Counted from the first letter of the stretch, positions 5,993 through 14,471 are shown. The stretch: 14,895 nucleotides of DNA from CAYNWK01 sp964400875 (GCA_964400875.1 CAYNWK010000103.1:1-14895); one strand, 5' to 3'. Numbers and translations are program-made. Notes: generated by a model not told the origin, from the letters alone.

Positions 5993-6781
5993 ATGATGAA
6001 TGTCACTGACCATCTCAGGGATGGAACCAGGTACAACGTCGCTATCCCGGTCTATAAAGGCCCTCTCGATCTCCTGCTGCAGCTGATCGAACGCGCCGAA
6101 CTCGATATTACCAAGGTCTCGCTGGCGCAAGTTACCGACCAATACCTCGATTATCTGGATCAACTTCAAGAGCACACGACCGAGAATGTCTCAGCGTTTT
6201 TGGTGATCGCTTCCAGGTTGCTGCAGATCAAATCTGAAGTTCTGCTTCCGCGTCCGCCAATCCGCGAGGAAGGGGAAGAGGACCCTGGTGAAGCGCTCGC
6301 CCGGCAATTGATGGAATACAAACGCTTCAAAGAGATCGCCGGATTGCTCGCCTCGCGGGAGGAGCTCGGCTGGCGTACATATTTACGTCTTGCTCCACCG
6401 CCCAAAGTCGAAGAGCGTGTAGACTTGGGAGACTACACCGTTCTTGACCTGACCGCAGCAGCTTTCAGGATCTTTTCTGAGGCCCAAGAACCGCAGCTAC
6501 CCTCTCTCAATCAGGTGGTAACGGCCCCTAAGATTACTATTCGCGACAAGATCAGCCGCTTTCGGCAGGCTATGCGCCTGAACAGCAAGATATCCTTCCA
6601 CTTTTTGCTTGGGGAACAAACCACCCGCCTCGAGGTGGTGGTCACCTTCCTCGCCATGCTGGAATTAATCAAGCGGCATTTCTTAGACGCTCACCAGGAT
6701 ACGCTCTTTGGAGAGATCCAACTTGAGAAATCGGAATCCTGGGAAGAAGGAACTGAGTTTGAACTCGAGTTCGGTGAATAG
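5993..6781 (+). CDS. scpA: Segregation and condensation protein A (ScpA, kleisin)
   Basis: A protein of about 262 residues. ScpA is the kleisin subunit that bridges the SMC ATPase heads in the condensin complex and works with ScpB in chromosome compaction and segregation. The N-terminal hallmark is clear: YKGPLDLLLQLIERAELDI (21-39), then the helix with VTDQYLDYL and LVIASRLLQIKSEVLLPRP, which contacts the SMC neck. An acidic linker (EEGEEDPGE) follows, and a C-terminal winged helix (about 215-255, VVVTFLAMLELIKRHF) contacts the SMC head. A TTG at 5990, ATG 5993 and ATG 5996 are all in frame; no Shine-Dalgarno sequence exists and the -10 box points to a transcript start at these ATGs. The usual partner gene scpB does not follow; a DUF255 gene begins 33 bases downstream. 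Confidence 0.92.
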   Translation: MMNVTDHLRDGTRYNVAIPVYKGPLDLLLQLIERAELDITKVSLAQVTDQYLDYLDQLQEHTTENVSAFLVIASRLLQIKSEVLLPRPPIREEGEEDPGEALARQLMEYKRFKEIAGLLASREELGWRTYLRLAPPPKVEERVDLGDYTVLDLTAAAFRIFSEAQEPQLPSLNQVVTAPKITIRDKISRFRQAMRLNSKISFHFLLGEQTTRLEVVVTFLAMLELIKRHFLDAHQDTLFGEIQLEKSESWEEGTEFELEFGE

Positions 6782-6814
6782 CCGAAAATCTGACGGTATC
6801 CCCGGTTTAATGGT

Positions 6815-8890
6815 ATGACCAATCGATTATCCCAATCAAATTCCCCTTATTTATTGCAACACGCCGAAAATCCCGTAGATTGGTATCCCTGGTCTGCTGA
6901 AGCGCTTCAAAAAGCGGTTGATGAAGACAAGCCTATCTTCCTCAGCATCGGTTATGCTGCCTGCCACTGGTGTCACGTGATGGCGCACGAGTCCTTCGAA
7001 GATCCAAACATCGCGGCCATCATGAACGAACACTTCGTCAATATCAAAGTTGACCGCGAGGAACGTCCGGATCTGGATGGCATTTATATGAATGCCGTAG
7101 TCGCCATGACTGGGCAGGGCGGCTGGCCTATGAGTGTGTTTCTCACACCGCTTGGCCAACCATTTTATGGGGGGACTTATTTTCCACCCCGGCCGCGCTT
7201 CAATATGCCCTCCTTCCGTGATGTCTTGATGCGCATCGTCCAGGCCTGGCAGGAGGAACCTGACCGTATCCGGCAGCTCGGCGCTCAATTCGGAGAACGC
7301 TTGCAGGGCAGCGACCTGCTCTCTCAGGAGAGCACTCGCGAGGGACCGCCATCCGAAAAAGCGATTGAGGCAGCTGCCATGAAGCTGGCCCAGTCGTACG
7401 ACTGGCAGCATGGTGGCTGGGGCGGTGCGCCGAAGTTCCCCCAGCCTATGGTGATCGATTTCCTGCTGCGCCGGGCTCTCCAGGGTGATAAATTTGCCCT
7501 TGAAGTCGCTGCACACGCGCTGGATGCCATGGCGAAAGGCGGCATGTATGACCTCGTTGGGGGTGGGTTCTCTCGCTACAGTGTGGATAACCACTGGCTG
7601 GTCCCCCATTTCGAGAAGATGCTCTATGATAATGCCCAATTAGCCAGCGCTTACCTGCATGCGTATTTGATCACCGGCAAAGATCGTTATCGCCAGGTGT
7701 GTGAAAGTACCCTCGATTTCGTCAGGCGTGAAATGATGGATCCTTCCGGTGGTTTTTACAGCAGCCTGGACGCCGACTCGGAAGGTGAGGAAGGCAAATT
7801 TTACGTCTGGACCGAGTATGAGATCAAGCGCAACCTTGAGGAGTTCGATGAAAAAAGCCGCGTAGAAATATTTCTATCCGCCTATACCATAACCGGGGCT
7901 GGTAATTTTGAGGGCGCCAACATTTTGCAGCGTAAAAGTGGTGACGATGAGTTGGCCGAACAATTTAACCTCCCGGTCGAGGAACTCCAGTGGATTCTGA
8001 AAGAAGGGCGGGATCTGCTCTTCAACGCCAGAAAGCAGCGAGTTCGTCCGGGTACGGATGACAAAGCACTCACCGCCTGGAACGCGCTGATGCTGAATGC
8101 GTTTGCAGAAGCGGCCCGGTATTTGGGCAGAAATGATTACCTGGAAGTGGCTATACGAAACGCGGAATTTATTCTCTCTTCGCTTCATTCCGGAGAACGG
8201 TTAAAGCGCTCCTGGCGGAAGGGTAGAGCTCAACATAATGCCTATCTAGAGGATTATGCCAGCCTGATCCTTGGTTTGCTCTCCCTCTACCAATCCGGCG
8301 GAGAGACGAGATGGTTTGTCCATGCCCAAAACCTGGCCGCGGAGCTGCTCGCCCACTTCCGAGACCCGGCTGGAGGCTTCTTTGACACGCGTGACGATCA
8401 CGAAAGGCTGGTAACTCGTCCTAAAGACCTCCAGGACAACGCGACCCCTTCCGGAAACGCCCTGGCAGCCAAAGCCTTGCTTGAACTTTCAGCCTTTACC
8501 GCAAATCAGGAATACCGGGATATAGCCGAATCGATGTTAGCCAAAGTCCAAAAAGCCCTGTCCTCTTATCCAACCGCTTTTGGCTATTGGCTATGCGCAT
8601 TCGACTTCGCAATTACACCAGTCCGCCAGGTTGCCATCCTTGGCGACCGAAATCTGCCAGCCTGGAAAGCGCTCACCGGCGTGCTTTGGGAGACCTTCCG
8701 CCCTCATCTCGTCGCTGCCCTGTCATCTGAGATCCCGGATCCGGGCGCGCCGTCCTTATTGACCGACCGCAGCCCGCTTGATGGCTTCCCAACGGCTTAT
8801 GTGTGTGAAAATTTTTTCTGCCGGCTGCCCGTAACAACCCCACAGGCCTTGCGAGATCAGCTGGCTCCGTTCGACACAGCTACAGGTTGA
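6815..8890 (+). CDS. DUF255 thioredoxin-domain protein (YyaL / spermatogenesis-associated protein 20 family)
   Basis: A protein of 691 residues, the usual family length. The N-terminal thioredoxin-like domain begins with the family signature SPYLLQHAENPVDWYPW (9-25), then a CHWCHVM motif with Cys50 and Cys53 as the CxxC pair, and QGGWPMSVFLTP (101-112) with the cis-proline region. The remainder (about 190-680) resembles an (alpha/alpha)6-barrel, as in N-acylglucosamine 2-epimerases and glycosidases, with conserved stretches HFEKMLYDNAQLA and DDKALTAWNALM. The biochemical role is not established; redox control of sugar metabolism or protein folding are only ideas. No signal peptide is seen. 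It starts 33 bases after scpA with no clear ribosome binding site, so it may be translated from the scpA transcript. Its end overlaps the convergent exonuclease gene by 11 bases. Confidence 0.9.
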   Translation: MTNRLSQSNSPYLLQHAENPVDWYPWSAEALQKAVDEDKPIFLSIGYAACHWCHVMAHESFEDPNIAAIMNEHFVNIKVDREERPDLDGIYMNAVVAMTGQGGWPMSVFLTPLGQPFYGGTYFPPRPRFNMPSFRDVLMRIVQAWQEEPDRIRQLGAQFGERLQGSDLLSQESTREGPPSEKAIEAAAMKLAQSYDWQHGGWGGAPKFPQPMVIDFLLRRALQGDKFALEVAAHALDAMAKGGMYDLVGGGFSRYSVDNHWLVPHFEKMLYDNAQLASAYLHAYLITGKDRYRQVCESTLDFVRREMMDPSGGFYSSLDADSEGEEGKFYVWTEYEIKRNLEEFDEKSRVEIFLSAYTITGAGNFEGANILQRKSGDDELAEQFNLPVEELQWILKEGRDLLFNARKQRVRPGTDDKALTAWNALMLNAFAEAARYLGRNDYLEVAIRNAEFILSSLHSGERLKRSWRKGRAQHNAYLEDYASLILGLLSLYQSGGETRWFVHAQNLAAELLAHFRDPAGGFFDTRDDHERLVTRPKDLQDNATPSGNALAAKALLELSAFTANQEYRDIAESMLAKVQKALSSYPTAFGYWLCAFDFAITPVRQVAILGDRNLPAWKALTGVLWETFRPHLVAALSSEIPDPGAPSLLTDRSPLDGFPTAYVCENFFCRLPVTTPQALRDQLAPFDTATG

Positions 8891-9647
8891 GTTCCAAACT
8901 TACCGGGCAGTGATCCGAGCCCATCACGTCGTCGTGAATTACGGTATCTACGACGTAAGGCAACAATGCATCTGATACCAGGAAACTATCCAGGCGCCAG
9001 CCGATATTTCGCTCCCTGGCGTTGAGCCGGTACGTCCACCAGGTGTACTGTACTCTTTCTGGGTAAAACCTTCTAAAGACATCAACAAACCCATTTTCCA
9101 AATAACGGTCGATCCAGGCACGTTCTTCGGGCAGGAATCCGGATGTTTTCGCATTTTGCCTTGGGTTGCGCAGATCGATCTCCTGGTGAGCCGTATTCAG
9201 ATCTCCGCACAAGATAATTCGCTCTCCGGCGGCATGCAGATCGTTGCAATGAGCCAGAAATTTTGCATAAAAATCGAGCTTGTATTGTAAGCGGCTGTGA
9301 TCGCGCTTACCATTAGGAAAATAAATATTGAAAAGCGTGAAATCAGGGAATCGCACCTTCACGATCCGGCCTTCCTGGTCGAAAAATGGCGCGCTGGAAC
9401 CGAGATCAACCTCAAGCGGATCGTCGTGGGTGAAGGTAGCCACGCCGCTGTAGCCCAGCCGCTGCGCCGGGTTCCAGTGAACCCGATAATCCTCGAACGT
9501 ACCCAATTGCTCCTCGGACAGCTGCTCGGGCTTCGCTTTTATCTCCTGCAAGCAGATCACCTCTGCATCTTGATCCGCGATCCAGCCCCAGGCGCCTTTA
9601 TTGAGCAGCGCACGCAGGCCGTTTACGTTCCAAGTAATAATTCTCAT
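8880..9647 (-). CDS. xth: Exodeoxyribonuclease III (AP endonuclease, EEP superfamily)
   Basis: A base-excision-repair enzyme of 255 residues that incises at abasic sites and removes 3' blocking groups. Catalytic residues of the exonuclease III fold are visible: WNVNGLRA with Asn7 and Asn9 at the start, metal-binding Glu35 in CLQEIK, Tyr109 in NIYFPNG, Asp149/Asn151 in CGDLNTAH, the GWRLDSF motif (216-222), and the final Asp245-His246 in GSDHCPV. The full length is intact. The start is preceded by a moderate AAAGG about ten bases upstream. It overlaps the 3' end of the DUF255 gene tail-to-tail and is divergent from hisS across 118 bases. Confidence 0.95.
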   Translation of the reverse strand: MRIITWNVNGLRALLNKGAWGWIADQDAEVICLQEIKAKPEQLSEEQLGTFEDYRVHWNPAQRLGYSGVATFTHDDPLEVDLGSSAPFFDQEGRIVKVRFPDFTLFNIYFPNGKRDHSRLQYKLDFYAKFLAHCNDLHAAGERIILCGDLNTAHQEIDLRNPRQNAKTSGFLPEERAWIDRYLENGFVDVFRRFYPERVQYTWWTYRLNARERNIGWRLDSFLVSDALLPYVVDTVIHDDVMGSDHCPVSLELNL

Positions 9648-9684
9648 CTGGGTTTACCTTTTTCTGAATGAACTTTGTTGAGCC

Positions 9685-9697
9685 CGCCAGCCTGGCG
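9685..9697. repeat. GC-rich inverted repeat upstream of hisS
   Basis: CGCCAG-C-CTGGCG is a perfect inverted repeat of six-base arms around one base. It lies about 33-45 bases before the predicted hisS transcript start and just upstream of the exonuclease gene. It could be a protein-binding site shared by the divergent genes. Confidence 0.3.
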
Positions 9698-9714
9698 AGT
9701 TGGTAAGGGTTTTG

Positions 9715-9723
9715 TGCTACAAT
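9715..9723 (+). promoter_or_regulatory. Extended -10 promoter for hisS
   Basis: TGC-TACAAT is a near-consensus extended -10 element; no -35 hexamer is seen at 16-18 bases. The predicted start near 9730 gives a leader of about 36 bases. The same TGC-T(A)nAAT form occurs before the prepilin peptidase. Confidence 0.4.
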
Positions 9724-9765
9724 CAGGCGCAACCCGGTCTCCCCGTGAAAGATTAGCAAACCAAT

Positions 9766-11055
9766 ATGTCCGATATTATCCAACCGATCAAAGGTACTCG
9801 CGATTTTTACCCGCAAGAGATGGCAGTCCGTTCCTGGCTGTACAACAACATCCGCCAGGTGTCGGAATCCTTTGGCTACCAGGAATACGAAGGGCCCTTC
9901 CTCGAATCGATTCAATTATACGCTGCCAAATCTGGTGAAGAACTGGTCAAGGAACAGTCCTTCGTCTTTGAGGATCGCAGCGGCGATTTAGTTACCCTGC
10001 GACCGGAACTAACCCCCACGCTGGTGCGCATGGTCGCCCAAAGACAGTTCGAGCTGGTCTACCCTCTCCGTTGGTGGTCTTTTGGACCCTTTTGGCGCTA
10101 TGAAAGACCGCAAAAAGGCCGGGGGCGTGAGTTTTTTCAATGGAATATCGACCTGGTAGGTCTCGCCAACCCCGAAGGGGACGCGGAATTAGCCGCCATC
10201 GCCGCCTCGTTCTTCAAATCGGTTGGGCTGACCCCGGAAGATGTCGTCTTGCAAGTCAATAATCGCCGGTTGGTTGACAGCCAGATGACTACCCTGAAGA
10301 TTCCACTGGAGAAACGGCCCGACGTCTTGCGCCTGATCGACCGGCGGGAAAAAATGAATGCCGAAGACTGGCGCGCCTATGCCGGGGATATCGGCCTGGA
10401 CGACCGCCAGTTCGACGGCGTCGAGGGGATGTTGGAAGATCAGGATCTGTGGCGAGATTTTGAAGAACTTGAACGCTTCTTCGCAGCTGTGGAAGCCCTG
10501 GGTGTGAGCGAGTACGTGCGCTTTGCTCCGGATGTTATCCGCGGGTTGGATTACTACACCGGAACGGTATTCGAAGCCCAGGGGACGAAAGACATCGTCA
10601 AACGCGCGATCTTGGGCGGCGGTCGTTACGATAACCTCATGGCGGATGTTGGAGGCGAGCCCTTGCCCGGGGTCGGCTTCGCGATGGGCGATATGGTGAT
10701 CACCCTTATCCTGGAGGGGTTCGGTCTGCTTCCGGCTGGGTTAGACAGCTCGCCAGCGCCCGTGCTCGTAACCGTATTCGATCAGGAACTGCTGCTCGCA
10801 TCCTTCTCCTTGGCTGCCGAGCTGCGCGGCGCCGGTATTAAGGTGGTTTGTTATCCAGAGGGCGACAAATTAGGCAAGCAATTCAAGTATGCCGATCGCA
10901 TTGGCGCGAAAATCGCCTTGATTCTAGGACCGGAAGAACGCGCCGCGAACCAAGTTGCGGTCAAGGATTTGTTCGCTCGCGATCAACAGAATGTCCCCCG
11001 CAGCGAACTCGCTCAGTTTGTCCGGCGGATGCTTGAATCTCAAGCCGCTTCGTGA
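9766..11055 (+). CDS. hisS: Histidyl-tRNA synthetase
   Basis: A class II aminoacyl-tRNA synthetase of 429 residues that charges tRNA-His. Seen: the N-terminal KGTRDFYP (9-16); motif 2 as FWRYERPQKGRGREFFQ (109-125); the histidine-specific signatures RGLDYYTGTVFE (259-270) with the catalytic Arg259, and GGGRYDNL (284-291); then an anticodon-binding domain from about 332 (APVLVTVFD) to the end. The motif 3 region reads GVGFAMGDM (302-310), where most bacterial HisRS have GLER, so the usual motif 3 arginine is absent at that position. The HisS-specific signatures and the adjacent tRNA-His argue that this is the true synthetase and not the HisZ regulatory paralogue. Its ATG has only a weak ribosome binding site. 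It ends 17 bases before the tRNA gene. Confidence 0.95.
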   Translation: MSDIIQPIKGTRDFYPQEMAVRSWLYNNIRQVSESFGYQEYEGPFLESIQLYAAKSGEELVKEQSFVFEDRSGDLVTLRPELTPTLVRMVAQRQFELVYPLRWWSFGPFWRYERPQKGRGREFFQWNIDLVGLANPEGDAELAAIAASFFKSVGLTPEDVVLQVNNRRLVDSQMTTLKIPLEKRPDVLRLIDRREKMNAEDWRAYAGDIGLDDRQFDGVEGMLEDQDLWRDFEELERFFAAVEALGVSEYVRFAPDVIRGLDYYTGTVFEAQGTKDIVKRAILGGGRYDNLMADVGGEPLPGVGFAMGDMVITLILEGFGLLPAGLDSSPAPVLVTVFDQELLLASFSLAAELRGAGIKVVCYPEGDKLGKQFKYADRIGAKIALILGPEERAANQVAVKDLFARDQQNVPRSELAQFVRRMLESQAAS

Positions 11056-11061
11056 TAAAAT
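11033..11061 (+). promoter_or_regulatory. tRNA-His promoter inside the 3' end of hisS
   Basis: TTGAAT (11033-11038), exactly 17 bases, then TAAAAT (11056-11061) preceded by TG at the extended -10 position. The predicted start, about 11068, is six bases before the mature tRNA. The -35 box and spacer lie within the last codons of hisS. Confidence 0.5.
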
Positions 11062-11073
11062 TCGCTCGTCGTG

Positions 11074-11145
11074 GTGCCAGTAGCTCAACGGCAGAGCGCC
11101 GCACTGTGGATGCGGTGGTTGTGGGTTCAAGTCCCATCTGGCACC
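11074..11145 (+). tRNA. tRNA-His (anticodon GTG)
   Basis: A full cloverleaf of 72 bases. The acceptor stem GTGCCAG/CTGGCAC pairs completely; D-stem GCTC/GAGC; anticodon stem CCGCA/TGCGG with loop CTGTGGA, anticodon GTG at 11106-11108; T-arm GTGGG-TTCAAGT-CCCAT with one G-T pair; discriminator base C73 at 11145. The genome encodes G at 11073, giving the G-1 opposite C73 that bacterial HisRS uses as its main identity element, so the mature tRNA probably begins at 11073. CCA is not encoded (CTC follows) and must be added enzymatically. A T-rich run follows and may help termination. Confidence 0.97.
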
Positions 11146-11285
11146 CTCTTTTGTTTAAACCAAACACCCACAAATTGTAGTTGCGCGCAGCCAATTCACC
11201 AGTCGTTGATGGAAAAAAGCATCCTTCAACTAATGGGATTCTGTCGTATTTTATGATCCACGCCGATCGTAATGGCTATGCGAAG

Positions 11286-12416
11286 TCAACGTCTTCTTAC
11301 CGCCTGCGCGCGCCGCTCCTCCACGGCTGCCAATAGCGATGTATACGAGTTCGCGAACGCCTCCACGCCTTCTTCTTCTAATTCCTGTGTGACCGCTTCC
11401 ATCGAAATCCCTAAATCTTCGAGCGCATCTATCGACGCCTGCGCCCGCTCTACCCCTGTTTGCAAGGTCGCGGCCACATTGCCGTGTTCGCGAAAGGCAT
11501 CCAGTGTATTCGGCGGGAGCGTGTTGACGGTTTGTGGTCCAATTAATTCCTCTACGTATTTGACATCGGAATAACGTGGGTTTTTTGTGCTGGTCGAAGC
11601 CCATAATGGTCGTTGCGGGCGCGCGCCATTCTCGGCAAACTTTGTGAAGCGATCGCCTTCGAAGATATCGATATACTGCTGGTAAGCCAGTTTGGCGTTA
11701 GCGACTGCTGCAAGTCCCATTAAGACCACTGCCCCCTCAGCGCCAGGACCTTCCCGCCGCAAGATCTCCTCCAGTCGTCGATCTACTTTTGTATCGACCC
11801 TGGAAACGAAAAAAGAGGCCACCGAGGCAAGGTCTTTGATATCTTCCCCTGTCTCCAATCTCTTCTCTAAGCCTTCCAGATAAGCTTCGATCACCTGCGC
11901 ATATCGCTGTAGCGAAAAAATCAAGGTGACGTTTACGTTAACGCCGGCGGCGATCGCCTGAGAGATAGCCGGCAGCCCCTGTTTGGTGGCCGGGATCTTG
12001 ACCATCAGATTGGGCCGGTCGACCTGCCTCCACAAACGCTCGGCTTCTTGAACGGTCGCCTCGGTCTCTCTTGCCAGCCTGGGGTTGACTTCCAGGCTCA
12101 CATAACCATCCAGCCCTTGGGTATCTGCATAAACGCGTTGAAATAGATCTGCGGCTGCCTGGATATCTGCTATGGCGAGACGTTCGTAAATCTGTTCAGC
12201 GGTTAGCCCCCGGTTCGCCAGCTCGCTCAGCTCCTGGTCGTAATCCTGGGAGTGCGCCATGGCCTTTTCGAAAATGCTCGGATTAGAGGTCACTCCCCTG
12301 ATCTCTCCCCTCTGAATTAAACCGTCCAGTTCGCCGTTGACCAGTAAACTTCGCTGGATATTGTCATACCAAAGTGATTGTCCAACTTCCAACAGCTCGC
12401 CAAAAGGGTTAGTCAT
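11286..12416 (-). CDS. tal: Transaldolase (type of about 370 residues)
   Basis: A cytoplasmic enzyme of 376 residues in the non-oxidative pentose phosphate pathway that moves a dihydroxyacetone unit between sugar phosphates through a Schiff base. Seen: GVTSNPSIFEKA (41-52), DIQAAADLFQRVY (84-96), VSLEVNP (106-112), the Schiff-base lysine Lys140 in PNLMVKIPATKQG, NVNVTLIFS shortly after, and FFVSRVDTKVD (with the arginine that binds the phosphate). Length and motifs fit the longer transaldolase group seen in actinobacteria and relatives rather than the 220-residue or TalB types. No fused glucose-6-phosphate isomerase domain is present. It begins 27 bases after the transketolase stop with a good AGGAG ribosome binding site, so the two form an operon. 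Confidence 0.95.
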   Translation of the reverse strand: MTNPFGELLEVGQSLWYDNIQRSLLVNGELDGLIQRGEIRGVTSNPSIFEKAMAHSQDYDQELSELANRGLTAEQIYERLAIADIQAAADLFQRVYADTQGLDGYVSLEVNPRLARETEATVQEAERLWRQVDRPNLMVKIPATKQGLPAISQAIAAGVNVNVTLIFSLQRYAQVIEAYLEGLEKRLETGEDIKDLASVASFFVSRVDTKVDRRLEEILRREGPGAEGAVVLMGLAAVANAKLAYQQYIDIFEGDRFTKFAENGARPQRPLWASTSTKNPRYSDVKYVEELIGPQTVNTLPPNTLDAFREHGNVAATLQTGVERAQASIDALEDLGISMEAVTQELEEEGVEAFANSYTSLLAAVEERRAQAVRRR

Positions 12417-12443
12417 TGCAGCTCCTGTGTCCAGAATTCAGGT

Positions 12444-14471
12444 TTAAAGATCGATCAATTGCCTTGCTCTCTCAACTATGTGCTCGACGGTCAGACCATA
12501 ATGCTCGTAGATGGTTTTATAGGGCGCAGAAGCGCCAAAGCGGTCAACGGAGATGACCGCGCCGGCCTCCCCGACCCAGCGCTCCCACCCTAGGGAAACG
12601 CCGGCCTCCACTGCTAAACGAGCGCGGACTCCTGGCATCAGGACGGAATCCCGGTAAGCCTGGTCCTGCGCTTCAAACAGTTCCCAGCTGGGAAAAGAAA
12701 CGATTCGAACGTTCATCCCTTCAGCTGCCAATCGCTCGGCAGCTGAGACGATCAGGCTGACTTCCGACCCTGTGGCGAGCAGGATCAACTCGGGAGCTTC
12801 CTCGCTCATGTCGGCCATCACGTAAGCGCCGCGCCGGACCTCGCTTGCGGGAGTATAAACATCCCGGTCAAATACCGGCACTTTCTGGCGGGTGAGGGCC
12901 AGCGCGGTAGGTCCATCACGGCGATCCAGGGCGATCTTCCAGGCCTCGAAGACCTCGTTCGCGTCCGCCGGGCGCAGCAAGACCAGGTTCGGTATCGCCC
13001 GCAGGGCTGCCAGGTGTTCTACCGGCTGATGTGTGGGGCCATCTTCTCCCAGGCCGATGCTGTCGTGTGTATAGATCCATATGCTTGGATAGTGCGACAG
13101 CGCTGAGAGTCGTACGGCCGGACGCATATAGTCCGAAAAGATCAGGAATGTCCCGCCGTAAGCGATTACGCCCCCGTGCACGCTCATACCGTTGACCAAT
13201 GCGCCCATGGCGTGCTCGCGCACGCCAAAATGGAAATTGCGGCCTAATCGCTCGTCAGCCTGGAAAGCAGGACTGCCGTCGATCCAGGTCTTGTTCGAGG
13301 GTTCGAGATCAGCCGATCCGCCTACTAATTCTGGGATACGAGCCGCGAAGAAGTTGAGCGCTTTGCCCGAAGCTGCTCTCGTAGCCATTCCTTTTGCGTC
13401 GGCGGGAAATGACAACGTTTCAGCATCCCAACCACCCGGAAGCCGGTTCGCCAGTCGTCGCTCCAGCTCTTCAGCCAGGTCGGGGTAATCTGAGCGATAC
13501 TTGTCCAAACCGGACCTCCATTCGGCTTCGAGCGATTCTCCACGTGTTACTGCCTGGCGAAAGAAAGCCAGCACATCCTCCGGTACGAAAAATCTGGGTT
13601 CCACCGGCCAGTTAAGTTCTCTTTTGGCTCCGTCGAGTTCCTCGTCACCAGGAGGCTCTCCATGCGCGGAAGCAGTATCCTGTTTGGTGGGCAACCCGAA
13701 ACCGATATGCGTTCGGCAAATGAGGAGAGAAGGTCGTGGATCCTGCTTGGCAGCGCGGATGGCGGCATCGAGCGCCTCCACGTCGTTCCCATCCGTGACG
13801 CGCTGGACGTGCCATCCGTAGGCTTCAAAGCGTGCGCCGCGATCCTCCGTGAATGCCAGCTCGGTGCTTCCATCAATGGTGATGTGGTTATCATCGTAAA
13901 AGAAGATCAGCTTGCTTAACTGAAGATGCCCAGCCAGCGAAGCAGCTTCGGAAGCTACCCCTTCCATCAAATCACCATCGGTGACGATCGCGTAGGTATG
14001 ATGGTCAACGATCGCATAGTCCGGCCGGTTGAATTCGGCTGCCAGGTGTGCTTCGGCAATCGCCATTCCAACCACATTTCCGAAGCCCTGCCCTAACGGT
14101 CCTGTAGTAGTCTCCACGCCTGGCGTCAGCCCATATTCCGGATGCCCTGGCGTTCGGCTTCCCCACTGGCGGAAATTTTTCAGCTCCTCCATCGGCAGAT
14201 CGTAACCCGTTAGATACAGCATGGAGTACAACAACATTGAACCGTGCCCACCGGATAATACGAAGCGATCCCGGTTGGGCCAGTTGGGATTCTTAGGGTT
14301 GAAGCGCAAATGCCTGGTCCACAATGTGAAGGCAATTGCTGCTCCCCCCATAGGAAGACCAGGATGCCCGGAGTTTGCTTTTTGCACGGCGTCTGCGGAG
14401 AGGAAGCGAATGGTGTTGATGGCTTTGTTCTGGATTTCTGATGAGGCGAACACGAAGATCTCTCCCTTCAT
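12444..14471 (-). CDS. tkt: Transketolase
   Basis: A thiamine-diphosphate enzyme of about 675 residues that transfers two-carbon ketol units in the pentose phosphate pathway. Motifs, numbered from ATG 14471: AVQKANSGHPG near the N-terminus (substrate and cofactor contact), SGGHGSMLLY (73-82), GPLGQG (124-129), the ThDP/metal motif TDGDLMEG (164-171) closing with Asn195 in YDDN, then the pyrimidine-binding domain with GVREHAMGALVNGMS and HDSIGLGEDGPTHQPVEHLAALR, and the C-terminal domain. Three in-frame starts compete: ATG 14516 (weak upstream signal), ATG 14471 and GTG 14453. The last two each follow an AGGGAGAGA Shine-Dalgarno copy. Family alignment favours 14471 or 14453. It is first in an operon with transaldolase. 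Confidence 0.93.
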   Translation of the reverse strand: MKGEIFVFASSEIQNKAINTIRFLSADAVQKANSGHPGLPMGGAAIAFTLWTRHLRFNPKNPNWPNRDRFVLSGGHGSMLLYSMLYLTGYDLPMEELKNFRQWGSRTPGHPEYGLTPGVETTTGPLGQGFGNVVGMAIAEAHLAAEFNRPDYAIVDHHTYAIVTDGDLMEGVASEAASLAGHLQLSKLIFFYDDNHITIDGSTELAFTEDRGARFEAYGWHVQRVTDGNDVEALDAAIRAAKQDPRPSLLICRTHIGFGLPTKQDTASAHGEPPGDEELDGAKRELNWPVEPRFFVPEDVLAFFRQAVTRGESLEAEWRSGLDKYRSDYPDLAEELERRLANRLPGGWDAETLSFPADAKGMATRAASGKALNFFAARIPELVGGSADLEPSNKTWIDGSPAFQADERLGRNFHFGVREHAMGALVNGMSVHGGVIAYGGTFLIFSDYMRPAVRLSALSHYPSIWIYTHDSIGLGEDGPTHQPVEHLAALRAIPNLVLLRPADANEVFEAWKIALDRRDGPTALALTRQKVPVFDRDVYTPASEVRRGAYVMADMSEEAPELILLATGSEVSLIVSAAERLAAEGMNVRIVSFPSWELFEAQDQAYRDSVLMPGVRARLAVEAGVSLGWERWVGEAGAVISVDRFGASAPYKTIYEHYGLTVEHIVERARQLIDL

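Noticed and set aside
6851..7639. Leftward frame of 262 codons within the DUF255 gene
   Set aside because: It is a shadow of a strongly supported gene and shows no recognisable motif or start signal.
9297..9671. Rightward frame of 124 codons opposite exonuclease III
   Set aside because: It is antisense to conserved catalytic motifs and has no independent support.
11146..11285. A tal or tRNA terminator in the gap between tRNA-His and tal
   Set aside because: Only weak imperfect stems with short T-runs were found, not enough to call a terminator.
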